64,000 bases of DNA from Sthenelais limicola (GCA_942159475.1 OW804098.1:113277916-113341915), one strand, 5' to 3'. Positions 32,430 to 45,106 are shown, numbered from the stretch's first letter. Notes: a model not told the origin generated them from the letters alone. Program-made: numbers and translations.

Positions 32430-33110
32430 GTGATGTTTTACAGAAACATTATTCATGAGCCCATGATCAGGTGGATACATCCCTACTTTTTCAAAGTGTT
32501 TTATTCACAAGAGCTCTTTGTAGGAATGTTCTTGCCTCTGGTGTATCTATGGCCTTGGGTCATAGGATTAAATGTGCTATGTTTCCAGACAGTGTATTCA
32601 ATATGTGGTGTGTTCCAGGAAAATGAGTCATAAGTCGCAAAACTGATATTCTTCAAAGTGTTTTTTTCACAAGATCACATTATTGGAATGTTCTGATTTT
32701 TTGAGAGGTTATCACTTAGACTTATATCAATCGGTGTATCAAATTTCAGGACAATCTATATAATATATCCTTTAGTTTTAAAGGTCCTCATATGGACTAC
32801 ATTTAGTTACTTGGAAATTGGATTTTTTTTTTCAAAAACGAAAATATCAAACTTAAAATCTAGAAATACTTATAAGATTATTAGACTGTTTACTATCATT
32901 GGAATCCCCTTGATCTCATCTTTTCAAATCTAATGGTATCTCACAATCTATTTTTTTGCGACTTTTCCTAAAACGGATCACATATTCTTGCGTTTCCAAG
33001 GTGATCCTATAGAGTAAATTTAGCTACTTTGGAAGTAATTGTCCATCCAGATATATTGCAAATCTTGTTTTCAAACAACAAAAATCTAACATAAAATATA
33101 GAGGTATAGA
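32430..33110. mobile_element. Old family B MITE with a nested family B copy
   Basis: The outer copy is read at 32430-32600 and resumes at 32986 (tcttgcgtttccaaggtg), ending about 33110 without a clear tip. Confidence 0.65.
32605..32981. mobile_element. Family B MITE nested in family B
   Basis: 377 bp, ends gtggtgtgttccaggaaaat and cctaaaacggatcac, ATAT on both sides. Confidence 0.88.
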
Positions 33111-33144
33111 GATAAGGGAAGTCAACCTAGATCACGATTATTTA

Positions 33145-33230
33145 AGGTTTGTTTTATCAGGGTTCCAAGGTTTCGGGCACATTAGCCAATTTTCAAGGAG
33201 GATTGATTTTTCTTTAGTCATCCCTTCTCA
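33145..33230 (-). mobile_element. Penelope-like or LINE-end fragment
   Basis: ccaaggtttcgggcacattagcc...caaggagg resembles the insertion at 62114-62222. On the minus strand it has gcccgaaac after an imperfect stem. Confidence 0.35.
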
Positions 33231-33241
33231 AGTGCAAAGAT

Positions 33242-33649
33242 GAGATGTGTTTCAGGAAAATGAGTCATAAGTCGCAAAAATTGGATTTTGTGATATCATC
33301 ATATTTGAAAAGATGAGATCAAGCTGATTCCAATGATAGTAAACAGTCTAATTATCTAATTACTATTTCTACATTTTAAGTTTGATATTTTCGTTTTTGA
33401 AAAAAAACGTTTCCAATATTTCTGGGGGTCAATAAACAGTAAAGTAACTAAATGTAGTCCATATGAGGACCTTTAAAACCAATAGACATATTACATAGAT
33501 TGTCCTGAAATTTGATACATCAATTGATATAGCTATAAGTGATAAACTCTCCAAAAATCAGAACATTCCAATGATGTGATCTTGTGAAAAAAACACTTTG
33601 AAAAATATCAATTTTGCGACTTATGACTCATTTTGCTGGAACACGTCAC
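33242..33649. mobile_element. Family B MITE, full length, 408 bp
   Basis: AGAT duplication on both sides (33238-33241, 33650-33653). This non-AT duplication supports a true 4-bp target. Confidence 0.92.
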
Positions 33650-33723
33650 AGATGTGCTCTCCTGTTGCCATGGGGACCATTGTTGGGGACCACCCGAGTC
33701 AACAAATGTGCACTAGTATAATT

Positions 33724-34116
33724 GTGATGTGTTTCAGGGAAATGAGTCATAAGTCGCAAAATTTATATTTTTCAAAGTGTTTTTTTTTTAATGTTCTAAT
33801 TTTTGGGAGGATTATCACTTATAGTTATATCAATTGATGTATTTAGTTTCAGGACAATCTATGTAATATATCCTTTCATTTTGAAGGTCGTCATATGGAC
33901 TACATTTAGGTACTTTACTGTTTATTGACCTCCAGAAATAATAGAAACTATTTTTTTCAAAAACGAAAATATCAAACGTAAAATCTAGAAATACTTATTA
34001 AATTATTAGACTGTTTAGTACCATTGGAATCGGCATGATCTCATCCTTTCAAATATAATGGTATCTCAAAATCTATTTTTTTGCGACTTATGACTCATTT
34101 TCCTAAAACGGATCAC
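33724..34116. mobile_element. Family B MITE plus carried flank
   Basis: 393 bp. To its right (34117-34175) lies the same outer family B sequence (ttcttgcgtttccaaggtga) as at 32986. Confidence 0.85.
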
Positions 34117-34175
34117 ATATATTCTTGCGTTTCCAAGGTGATCCTATAGAGTATATTTAGCTACTTTGGAAGTAA

Positions 34176-34638
34176 TTCAGAAACGCATCATATATGTATG
34201 TACATATATATTTTGCACTCCGTATGTTTTATAGAATATCATTTTTCTTGATCTATTTCTTCAGATGTCTAACAATCATGGTATTATTTTGGACAGATAC
34301 ACAAAAATCATAAAAGGACAAGTTTCCTCCATTATAAGCCTGTTGTTTGCATAATTATGCATTATAATTTAGCATCTATAAACAAAAAAATCAATATTGC
34401 TCATTAAATTACATTTTCATTTCTGGATACACATTAAGGATTCCGTAACAGTAAGTATAAGGCTAGCGTTATTCACGTATCACAACTGTGTGGTCTGAAC
34501 CATGTATCATTTTTGTATTACACATATGCAGCAAAAGCACTGGTGAATGTATGTGCAAGTATCACCGTTAGAAATACATATTTAGTTGAATGATACTATC
34601 TAGTTGTGTGTGTTTGAGTGTTGTATAAACCACTATAT
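34176..34638. other. AT-rich unassigned DNA
   Basis: No feature recognised. Confidence 0.4.
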
Positions 34639-34873
34639 GGGTCAGATTTTCAGAAAATGTACAATTGTCAGCTCTACACATTTAGGAAATTCTCCTAAAT
34701 TAGGCTGAAAAATGATGAATACCGGGTATATCTGAGTATATTTGGTATCACATTGATTTAAAGTATCAGTTCTGTTAGGTTGAACTACATTTTGAAGCTC
34801 ATTTATGTCTTTAATCTGGGTTGTTTGAGAGGATTGGTGAAGGCGAATTGTACATTTTTTGAAGATCTGACCC
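34639..34873 (+). mobile_element. Family A MITE, full length
   Basis: 235 bp with the internal aataccgggtatatctgag motif. Confidence 0.92.
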
Positions 34874-35266
34874 TTATACAGCATAATGGGGGTGTATTTA
34901 TATGGAAATCAACAGGATGATGGAGATTCATCTTTTCTGTATTTTCTGTATTATTATCTATAAACACATTGCATCTCACGTCGCTACTTTTGCTGTTCTG
35001 TTGCCATGGATACAGAGAAGGAATGTTCCAAATCAATCCTACCATGAAGGGAAAAGTAACAATGCATCTATAGCTGTTCCCTGGCTATGGACATGGTTTC
35101 TGTAGTTTGATCTTCATAGTGCCACCTTCGCCACAAAACACCAGGTGGCGCCAAGGTGCAGCCACCAGTAAACTTGTAGGGGTGGCTATGTGTCTTTTTT
35201 TAACGACACTGGCCTTTTGAATGTCAGGGGATATACCCAGAGCACTGAATCATAAACCATAGAAGT
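34874..35266. other. Unassigned DNA
   Basis: No exon or repeat recognised. A short inverted pair (ccaccttcgcc / ggcgccaaggtg) lies near 35122-35157. Confidence 0.35.
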
Positions 35267-35420
35267 TCACCTCATGTAGTACTCATTTTTCGAACTATTT
35301 ACAGTCAAACCAGCCTTATCAAGAGCTGCTAACGTCTCTCTGAAAGTCTTTTCATGCATTTTGTCAGCATTTTTACCCTTCCCATTTACAACTATATCAT
35401 CACTGATATTATGACAAAGT
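35267..35420 (-). pseudogene. Ty3/gypsy reverse transcriptase fragment
   Basis: The minus strand reads NISDDIVV, then 20-odd residues with H and a RETLAALDKAGLTVNSSK block. In gypsy reverse transcriptases an ISDDI/YVDDI catalytic motif is followed at this spacing by H...L..L...GLTLN..KC. It is one short isolated piece, unrelated to the LTR element at 21900. The frame upstream of NISDD does not match. Confidence 0.6.
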
Positions 35421-35940
35421 GGCGTTGGAATGCAATAATTTATCTCATGTTGTTTACTGGGTTTTATCAATGATTCTTTTATATACAGCATCATTATTTC
35501 TGACTTTAGACAATAATTATGCATAATCAAAGTTTACATTGGAGACTCACAATTCAATAAAAAAGAGTTGTTTGTCGCATTTTTTACTTCTTTTAAATAC
35601 ACAAATATTTACTTCATCCATCATTAGCATAACTGAAATAAAGTATTTAGAGCTGTAAAGTTATGGATTTGAAAGCATTTGTTCCCTCTAAATAACTCTG
35701 GGGAAATGCAGGCTGAGTGAATGCAGTAGCTCTATCGTGTGCTGCTAAAGGTGTAGACAACCCACACTAGGTGTCGCACGAATCACTGAGGTAGTAAGTA
35801 CCAAACATCACTCACAGGTGGCTCCACTGCAGGTGTATACCTTGTTCGTGATGTGAACACTAGGTGTCAGTAGTGTGCTAAAGGACTAAATGGCTGGTTG
35901 TTGTGACATAGATACAGTAGTCAATTGTCACATGTTATTT
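35421..35940. other. AT-rich unassigned DNA
   Basis: No feature recognised. Confidence 0.35.
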
Positions 35941-36348
35941 GTGATTTGTTTCAGGAAAATGAGTCATAAGTCGCAAAATTGATATTTTTCAAAGTGTTTT
36001 TTTTACAAGATCACATTTTTGGAATGTTCTAATTTTTGGAGGGTTTATCACTTATAGCTTTATCAATCGATGTATCAAATTTCAGGATAATCCATGTAAT
36101 ATATCTTATCGTTATAAAGGTCCCCATATGGACAGCATTTAGTTTCTTTACTGTTTATTGACCCCGAGAAATATTGGTAACTTCTTTGTTCAAAAACGAA
36201 AATATCAAACTTAAAAACTAGAAATATTTATTAGATTATTAGACTGTTTACTATCATTGGAATCGGCTTGGTCTCCTCTTTTCGAATATAATGGAATCTC
36301 AAAATCTATTTTTTGCGAGTTATGACTCATTTTCCTAAAACACATCAC
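35941..36348. mobile_element. Family B MITE, full length, 408 bp
   Basis: ATTT on both sides (35937-35940, 36349-36352). Confidence 0.92.
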
Positions 36349-36983
36349 ATTTAGAGTTCAATTTAGAGTATTAATACATATATCTGTATCAATTAATTAT
36401 ATTTTTAATATATGGGTGTCTGCATGATTTGCATGGTCAATATCACAGAACCTGAGTATTGTCAAAAGAACATACATCTTATTCATATTTGAATAAATGA
36501 CCAAACCAAGGGAGTGCATTTCATACATTGTTGTCATATTATAGTAGGCATTTTGAAGGCATATAATCTCATCAAATCATGATAGTGAAACCCATTGGGA
36601 CATCGGTTTCATAATTCGATACACTTAAATGCCGATCATCCTGTGATTTATATCTATCAAGATAGGCATGTCGACCCATTTGTCTCTCTTTATGTAAAAC
36701 TTCTTAGACAAATAAAAGATTTTCTATTCTATTCTATACCAAGAGACGTTAAAACTGATGATTTGTTTTCCCCTCTTTCATCAGCTGAAATATCAATTAA
36801 TTTTAGAGTAATCTGATCCCTGTAAATATCTATTTTCCTACCTATATATGTGCTCGTCTATCACAATTGGTTATGCATTAGTTTCCTAACTATAGATGTA
36901 TTAATTTCCCCCAATTGGTTTATAATTTTGACTGTTTATTAAATTATTTATTTCTATTGCTACCCTTTTCACACAATCTCTAG
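36349..36983 (+). other. Intron DNA upstream of the 45-nt exon
   Basis: Contains aaataaaagattttctattctattctat at about 36708-36737, possibly a retrotransposon tail. It ends in the polypyrimidine tract and acceptor. Confidence 0.45.
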
Positions 36984-37028
36984 GAAGGGACAAGGAACCT
37001 TTGGCAAAAAAGCAAAAGCACTATGGAG
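36984..37028 (+). CDS. SYT14: Synaptotagmin-14/16-like gene, 45-nt exon (linker)
   Basis: Candidate small exon. The acceptor is a long pyrimidine stretch ending in aatctctag; the donor is GGAG|gtgagt. Length is 45 nt and, joined to the lone G left by the transmembrane exon, it reads GRDKEPLAKKQKHYG and leaves a single G, so it is phase 1 on both sides. The product is basic and hydrophilic, which suits the cytosolic linker between the membrane anchor and the C2 domains. It lies 17.6 kb downstream of the previous exon, in intron packed with MITEs. The splice sites and the phase are read directly. Membership of this gene is inferred from strand, phase and order, as the linker is poorly conserved in the family. 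Being in frame, it could be skipped without a frameshift. Confidence 0.62.
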
Positions 37029-37084
37029 GTGAGTAGAGTAGCATAGGTGTGTATTATATAAGAAGAGGCTGTACATATACATAT

Positions 37085-37890
37085 GTGATGTGTTACAGGA
37101 AAATAAGGCACAAGTCGCTAAATTGGCATTTTTCAAAGTGTTTTATTCACAAGATGTATTTGTGGAAATGATTTCATATTTTGGTTGCTTGACGGTACTT
37201 GTAGCGTGAATATATTTACCAAATTTCAAGGCAGTGTATTAAATATATCCATGCATTTCTAAGCTAATCCTGTAGAGCATATTTGTGATGTGTTTCAGGA
37301 AAATGAGTCATAAGTCGCAAAATTGATATTCTTCAAAGTGTTTTTTTCACAAGATCACATTATTGGAATATTCTAATTTTTTAAGGGTCTATCACCTATA
37401 GCTATATCAATCTATGTATCAAATTTCAGGACAATCTATGTAATATATCCTTTCGTTTTAAAGGTCCTTATATGGACTACATTTCGTTACTTTACTGTTT
37501 AGTGACCCCCAGAAATATTGGAAACTTTTTTTTTAAAAACGAAAATATCAAACTTAAAATCTAGAAATATTTATTATTTCATTAGACTGTTTACTATCAT
37601 TGGAATCGGCTTGATCTCATCTTTTCAAATATAACAGTATCTCAAAATCTATTTTTTGCGACTTATGACTCATTTTCCTGAAACACATCACAAATGTTCA
37701 CCTAGAAGTAATGCAAATTTTGTTTTGGTTTTCAAACTAAAAATATCAAACTTAAAATATAGAAATACTTAATAAATGACCTACTGTTTACCATCATAGG
37801 AATCGGCTTGATCTCATCTTTTTTGAATATGATGATATCTCGGAACTTATTATCATGCGACTTGTGATTCATTTTCCTGAAACACATTAC
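37085..37890. mobile_element. Old family B MITE with nested copy
   Basis: Outer ends gtgatgtgttacaggaaaat and cctgaaacacattac, with ATAT on both sides. Interrupted at 37285-37691. Confidence 0.85.
37285..37691. mobile_element. Family B MITE nested in family B
   Basis: 407 bp, clean ends. Flanks are ATTT and AAAT, so the duplication is not exact. Confidence 0.88.
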
Positions 37891-38577
37891 ATATGAAACT
37901 GCATGAAACTAGTCCCGACTATCGTTGAGCATTGTCATGTCACATTTATAATCGGTCCACGTTGAAAACTTCTTTGTATGCTATGATTAATTAGTTTTAT
38001 AACAAAGACAATGACATTCTTGATGAATACTTTTAATATTTGTCAATGTTACATGTTAAATGACATTAACATCAATCTATTTGATATATAGCTCATGTAT
38101 TTAGTGTTAATAAAAATTATCTTGAATTTAATTAAACTTGATATTCCTTGGGGGGTGGGGGGGGGGGGGGTACGGTTTCGACAAAGTTTGTATGTATCTC
38201 TGGGGGTGAAGCAAGGGATATATAAAACCATGGATTCTCTGGGTTAAAGCCAAGGGTGAGAACCACGTCTCCATCCTACACCAACCGATTTATAATTATG
38301 ACAATGCTCAAGACGTTGAGGCTAGATTCATGCAGTAACTTGCTATAGGCTATAATAAATGAAGTTGATAGAATCCAAATGTACCGTATCTATCAGCCAG
38401 CATCATACAATGGTTACTGCGCTATCTTGTGTTTACTAATAAAGGCATTCATCCACTATGTAGGCTTTGGTTATGTAATAGTGGGTACCAGCCTTTAGCT
38501 GTGATAATTATTCTGATGCTTATTCTCATACTGTGCTGCTATATACGAAATACCATGAACCAGTGTACCTAGTCTTA
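37891..38577. other. AT-rich intron DNA
   Basis: A G run of 12 or more at 38151-38170. Nothing else recognised. Confidence 0.4.
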
Positions 38578-38686
38578 AGGGCCTAATCCACTAAACTGAT
38601 TCTCATGCGACTCTGCTAGAATTTAGTGCAAAAGTGTCCTGTGCGGCGCAAAATCGCATGAGAATCAGCTTAGTGGACTAGGCCCT
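38578..38686. mobile_element. Foldback MITE D, 109 bp, copy 1
   Basis: Inverted ends agggcctaatccact / agtggactaggccct; TTA on both sides. Same length and core (tttagtgcaaaagtgtcct) as copy 2. Confidence 0.88.
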
Positions 38687-39134
38687 TTATGCTTCTCTAT
38701 AATGACTTACCTATTTTACAAGTGCTCCTATTCATTAAGGACAAGCCAAACTAATCAGATCAACTGACCGATTTTAAATCCTGTTGAAAACCGGTGAGAA
38801 ATCGGTTCAGTGTGTCTCTCTACCGATTAAATTCAGCTATGTCGGATATTGATTGAATTTTTTTCTAACTCTGTCAGTCAGTCGTCTTAGTGTGTCTAGT
38901 CCTTTAAAACGCTTGTGAAATCGTTAATGTCACTAGCGACAGAAGTAGTTAAGTACAGATATTACATCGTAGTGCCCAAATCGCTGATGTGTGGGCGCTG
39001 CCTTTAACTCTGCTATTGAACCATTATTATGATATCGCCAATTGTGCCTAACGATATTATGTTGGATATTATAATATTCATTGATTGTATCTAATGTTTA
39101 AGTTAAGCATAGGTCAAGATTGTATTCTAGATTT

Positions 39135-41992
39135 GGGTCAAATTTTTTTAGAATGTACAATTGCGAAATTTTCAACCTTTGCACATTATACTGAATGGGT
39201 ATTGCAGAAAAATGAATACATCCTAATGATCTTGATATCATTGGCAAGAAGACATCCTAGGCTTTACGAAAATGTGCACAATAGTATACATATTTGTAAG
39301 TTTTGTATGCAAAAAATCGCTCTAAATATCGATTTCCTTATAAAAACACCTCAGAATTCACTACTTTTTCACATTATACCTCCATTCTGAAAAAAACTAA
39401 ATGTTCTAGGTATTATATTTCACCTGGTTTTATTCCTTATACATATCTATGACAACTTGGGAAAGTATAAGCCTTCTACTAGGCCTCATCACTGTATGGT
39501 AGTTCTATACTCAACTGTCCAATCTTTTCTTGTCACTAGGGGATGCCCGGTATCAAACATAGATTGTTGTATACTGGCTAAATATTTATCTGTAACATAT
39601 GATTTAAAATATCTAAAATACACTTTAACATATTATTAATGCAATCCTGGTACAATTCGGCTAGTAATGCAGACATTAACAGGGCCATGCTTCAATGTTT
39701 ACCAGACCAGAGATTTTATACAATTTGGTACCGGGCATCCCCATGTACACATCATAGTGTAGATCCAGTTTCACTGGAACTGGGGACCTAAGATCCTGTA
39801 TGTATAATCACAGTATTTATTCTGATATGGACACAAAATAACAACTTTCTAAAAAAATCTCTTGTGGAGATATGAATGCAAATGATATGGGGGGTATACC
39901 CGGTATATTGAGGGATGCCCGGTATGGCAGGCAGGGAACAACTAGGAGACACATTGAAACTGTTGTTACATGTTCAAGACTCTATGTTAACTTCTGGGAC
40001 CCATGTCGACCACCACATATAGTTATTGGGTGGGTATTCTTGCGATTTATTGGACATTACCAACCAGAATGAGAGTGATTGAGGATTATACATGCATTTC
40101 TATGGTGTGAAAATATTGTTAAGATGTTTAGGAATCGGACATTTGTGTGGTATTCAGCTGTCTAATCATTATCAATATGTTTAACAAGTTACTCTCACCC
40201 ATTCTTATTGAAACATGTTTCTACCTTAGGCTTAATGAAGGAGTAATATAGCCTTACAGTTAACAAGAATCCAAGAGGGGATGCCCGGTACCATCACCTT
40301 TGAACATGATTTCTATGCACATTTAATAATTATTTCTCAATAGGGCTCTAGTTAAGTTAGTTTTTATTGATCACGAATATCATATGCATAATTCAACAAG
40401 CTTTCAGGACTGTCCAGGCAGGGATGTTGAGACAAATGTATTTTGAATTGATACCGGGCATGCCACACAAATCATTTTTTGTTGATAAATGATAGCAAAA
40501 TATCATTATTAGTGTAGGTAGGGTCCTCCTTTTATATGCCAATCTTCCTTGCAATTCCTTTTCAAAGGTACAAGTGAAAATTGGCTCATAAACACAACAG
40601 ACACTTTTTTAAAGCATATTAAAAGAGTGGTTGATACCGGGCATCCCCTAATACCGGGCATCCCCCCCTTCTATCCTAGTAACCTTGACTTAGTCCATTT
40701 TTAACCTACAAATCACCATAAAAACTTACCATTTGAACATATCATGCCTTACTGTACATATGTATGTAGCTTTATGCCTCATTTCCATGCAATTTAATTC
40801 AACTTTAATCACAATCATGATTACCGGGTATCCCTTGGCATCCCCTGAAAGGTAGAATTTTTGTCATAACTTCTACCCATGTGACTTTATCTTTTGTATT
40901 TTTGTGCAGAAACATGCCCTGTACCCTCCCCGAAAACGTGAGAACATTAGAAATAAGATATGACAACTTTTATTTTTTAGATATTCTCAACCCCCATATA
41001 ATTTCATTAAAAAATATTATGATCCATCATATTGAGTTTTAATCATTGATTTGAGAGCCTGTATCCATTACTACACATGTTTCTTATGTGCTTACTGTGT
41101 TTCATGTGATTGTGTCCATTTAAGTAGCCACAATGAGATGTTAAATAACATGTACCCTACTGGGGGATACCCGGTATATAGAGGGATGCCCGGTATATTT
41201 GAGAAGGTGTTGGTCTCAGGCCAAGTGGGGTGATATTTAGTCAAGGAGTAACTCAAAATTAGATCAATTGAGACCAAATATATTTCTCCTTTGACGTAAA
41301 TCAGTTTCTATTATTTATATGAACACTTTCTGACTTATTTATGATGTCAAAGTTGGTGGGGAACTATAAGGGTATGCCCGGTATATGTGAAAAGGGATGC
41401 CCGGTATCAAAGATGGCTTTCTATTACCAATTTCCCCAGGGATACTAAATATAACAAATTGGTAATAGGTTGCTATATTGATGGAACAGATGTATATGTT
41501 ACCAGAAAACCGGTTTTCACCCTGTTTATGGCAACAACTGCAGCATTATTGAATTTATATTTGAACCATATGTTAGTTGTTACCGGTCAAAACACTCCTG
41601 TTTTGGGGAAATGTGATTCATTTGCTTTCATGTTTCACATAATAACCTTGGAAGATACATAGATATGGATTGGTATACTTGTAAAGGAACATTTAATCCT
41701 TGTAAGAAACTACTTTTTATTTGGAAATTGAATCATAATGTCCTGAGTTATTGAGGATATAAGGAACTGCCACTTCATTTGATACCGGGTATACCCCAAA
41801 GAAATATCACCTTGTTTCAACTACAATAAAAACTGACATATTGAAATCTGGTGAGTATAATTGGTGTTTTTAGGTTGTGGGGACATCTATGATACCAGTC
41901 AGAAGGAATATGAGCTTATACTTGCTAATTTTTTTTTCAATCTTCCTAAATCTCACAAAATCGTAATTGTACATTCTAAAAAAATTTGACCC
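39135..41992. mobile_element. 2.9-kb TIR element with repeated GGGATGCCCGGTAT motifs
   Basis: 28-bp perfect terminal inverted repeats starting GGGTCAAATTTTTTTAGAAT, and ATTT on both sides (39131-39134, 41993-41996). The tips are of family A type (GGGTCA...GTACAATT at the same spacing). Inside there are at least 14 copies of a motif with core CCCGGTAT in both orientations, several in doublets 17-23 bp apart. The longest frame is about 100 codons and has no transposase features, so it looks non-autonomous. Confidence 0.88.
39539..41797. repeat. Dispersed GGGATGCCCGGTAT motif cluster
   Basis: Sites at about 39539, 39728(-), 39889, 39911, 40277, 40450(-), 40633(-), 40650(-), 40821(-), 41162, 41182, 41369, 41392 and 41781(-). 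The commonest form is gggatgcccggtatc. Variants replace atgc with atac. A degenerate site is at 40913. Confidence 0.9.
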
Positions 41993-41996
41993 ATTT

Positions 41997-42486
41997 AGGG
42001 AGCGGTTATTGGTTAATAAATAAATATATGGTTTGCTAATACCTATAATTATGAGAAGAGGAATCTGGTTAGTTCTCTTCCTTTCCTCAGATTCTTTCCC
42101 ATTAGTTCTTACGGTTGTGGCTCTAGCTTTCATTAAGTGGTGATTTAAAAATGTGATCATTAAATACTAAGATCAGATAATGTTGTTCATAAGTTATCTA
42201 TCTTGTCCAAAGGTTATTCAATATGTTAATATTTTAAGTGCTTCTGTGAGTCAGTTGAGATTTTCTATTGATTGAGTTCTCTGCCGTCCCTTTTCAGTCA
42301 TATTGAGAAGAAGTTTCATTATTCTGAAATCTATTCATACCATAGCATCAAGGGAAATCTTTATCGGCACTAAAATTCTGTCTTAAGAGTCATAGATTTC
42401 ATCCACTTTAATACAGGATTCTTAGAGAGAAACCATTACATTATCTTAAGTTGCCTCCCTTCCTTCCCCATTGTTCAGCTTTATAT
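41997..42486. other. AT-rich intron DNA
   Basis: No feature recognised. Confidence 0.4.
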
Positions 42487-42841
42487 GGGCTAGATCTACG
42501 ACTATGTCCAATTCACCTTCACAAATCTTCTCAAATAACCCAAATTTAAAAGTTTCAAAATACAATTCAACATAGCTGAACAGATTCTTATAAATCCACA
42601 CTATACCAAATCTAAATACATATATACAGATGGCTGGCAGGCAGACAATAAAGAGTTTGAAAAAAAGAGGGTAACAAAAAGAAAAAGTATATTTATTTAG
42701 AATTTATCATCTAATCGTTTTATCATCTAGTTAAGCTAATTTCTAAATGTAGGGTAGGGCGAAGATCGCAATCTAAACTCCAATCCCTTAAATACAATAT
42801 TTAGAGCTGTCTACTGTGTACACGTTCTGACAACCTGACCC
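42487..42841 (-). mobile_element. Family A MITE, diverged, with about 120 extra bases
   Basis: Recognisable ends (gggctagatctacg; cctgaccc) and ATAT flanks. The middle after 42632 does not match the family. Confidence 0.65.
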
Positions 42842-43089
42842 ATATAACAGTGGCTCCCCCCTGTGGTGACAGCTGCAGGCACATTTGTCACTTTACTACC
42901 ATCTCCACCCCCCTAGTGTGAGAAGACATAACTAGGCTTTCAGTTTTATTGCCTGAGACACTGAGTGAAGTGTCCCGGATGTCGTCTGGCTTCTATAGAA
43001 GGAGGTTGTCTCCTTGGGGATGGTTTTATGATGCTCAGTATTTAAAGTTTAAACTAAATATAACGTTGTTCAATGTTCGGGAATTGATG

Positions 43090-43665
43090 CCTATTGCCCT
43101 TTCTTTCTCCCCCTTCCACCTCCCCCCTTTCCTACCTCTTCTCCTTCCCTTTTGCCCCGTCACTCTACCCCCTACTCTTGACCCTTGACCCTCACCCTTT
43201 CTTCCCTTCCCCTCACACCTTCTCTTCCTACTTCTACCACTGGCTCCTTCTTTTTCCCCCCTCTCTCCCCCTTCCCCTTCCCTTCCTCCCTTCCTTGCCC
43301 CCTTCCCCTGTTTTTCTTCCACGTTTCCCCCTGTCGCTTCCCCTACTCCCTTGCCTTTCGCCTGCCCATCTTCCCCCTTTCCCCCCGCCCCCCTACCAAC
43401 CCCCTGTCTTTTACCCATCATCTCATCTCTTTCCTTCCGTACCCACCCAATATTTCTCCCTCCACTCTTCCCACTTTCCTTTCCCCACATTCGTTCCACT
43501 TCCCCCCTTTCCCCTCCTTCTCTCCCCCTCCCTTCCCCTTCACTTCTATCCCTCTCCCCCTCTCCCCCTCTCCCCCTCTCCCACCCTCCCCATCCCCCTC
43601 CCCCATCTCAATCCCCCACCCTCACCCTCACTCCTCACCCCTCCCTCACCCATCCTGTACTCAGC
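43090..43665. repeat. Polypyrimidine tract
   Basis: CT-rich with few purines. Open frames on both strands are compositional. Confidence 0.9.
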
Positions 43666-44224
43666 CAGTGTAACTAACGGCCCGGGACAGAGCCTGTAGT
43701 GTTATGATGGCACCAATGGCGTCATGAAATAACAATACGTCTTTGTACAAAATGTCTGAATTGTAACATCCATAACCCAGCTTTACCTCCCCCCTGGGCA
43801 TGGGTAGGTTTTAGTTGACTCTTCATACGCATACAAATGGCTTTCTTTCATTTCCCTTTCTTCCCGACATCACCCCACTCCCTCTTCCCACTCCCCCGCC
43901 CCTCCCAGTCCTCCCCGGTCTTATGTAGAAGCTGCATTGTCATTTACTGTGACAGAAAAATGAATTTCCACCAATTCTACTCTAGAATAGTTATTGATAA
44001 TGATGTGCTGCTGTTATATGTTTATTCAAGAATACAAAAACGAATCTGCTGAGAGAAAACGCCAGTAAGAAGTGTGATAATAAAGAATAGAAAGGAATAA
44101 AAGAGTGTAATAATCCGATAATCCACTGCTGCAAAGTATTTTGGCTGTTGCCGAGATAGAGATGTGATTAAGAAGTCATGTATAAGAAAAATAGGGTACA
44201 TTCCTCGAGAATTGTTGTTAAATG
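43666..44224. other. Mixed unique DNA between pyrimidine tracts
   Basis: No gene or repeat recognised. Confidence 0.4.
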
Positions 44225-45106
44225 TTGTCCCTTCTCTCCCTTTCCCTCGCTCATCTTTCTTTATCCTCCCTGCTTTCCTTCCCATTCTCCCTTCTGGTTT
44301 TCCTCCGTCCTTTTCTTTCTCCTTCCTCCCCTTATCTCCCTGCCTTCTCTTACTTTTCTTCCTCATCTCATTCTCCTTCCTTCTTTTATCCCCTCTCTTC
44401 CCCTTTCTCTCTTTTCCTCTCCCTTTTTGTCTGCTACTTTATCTTCCCCCTCCCTTCCCTCCTTTCCTCTCTCTCTTTTCCCTTTTCCCTCCCTTGCTTT
44501 TCCCTTTTCTCCTTCCCCCCTGTCCCTTCTCTCTTTTCCTTCCTCCCTCTCTTTCAGCTCCCTTCTCTCCTTTCCTCCCTCCCTCTTCTCCTTTCCCCTC
44601 TCTTTTCCCTCACCCACCCAGACTCTGTCTCCCCTACCCACCACCATATTAAAAACTAAAGATAAATCTGCAGCAGCAAAGCTAATAAATGGATGTCTTC
44701 CCCTCCCCACTACCCCTCTCCCTCCCCTCGCCCCTCGCCCTCGCCCCTCGCCCCTCGCCCCTCCCCCTCCAATCTCACTCCCCCCTCTCCTCTCCCTCTC
44801 CTCTCCCTCTCCTCTCCCTCTCCCTCGCCCCTCGCCCCTCCCCTCTCCTCCCCCCACTCCCTCCCCCTCTCCCTTCCCCTCCCTCGCCCCCTCCCCCCTC
44901 GCCCCTCCCCCTCGCCCCTCCCCCTCGCCCCTCGCCCTCGCCCCTCCCCTCGCTCCCTCTCCCTTCCCCCTCGCCCTCCCCCTCGCCCCCTCCCTCTCGC
45001 CCCTCCCTCTCGCCCCTCCCTCTCACCCCTCCCCTCGCTCCTCTCCTTGCTCCTCTCCCTTCCCCCCCTCCTCCTCTCCCTCCCCCTCTCCCTCCCCCCT
45101 CCCCTT
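44225..45106. repeat. Polypyrimidine tract running into the gap
   Basis: From 44700 it becomes ccctcgcccctcgcc-type repeats, which probably broke the assembly. Confidence 0.92.

Noticed and set aside
39085..39390. 101-codon frame at the left end of the 2.9-kb element
   Set aside because: It starts outside the element and runs through the inverted repeat. No transposase motif.
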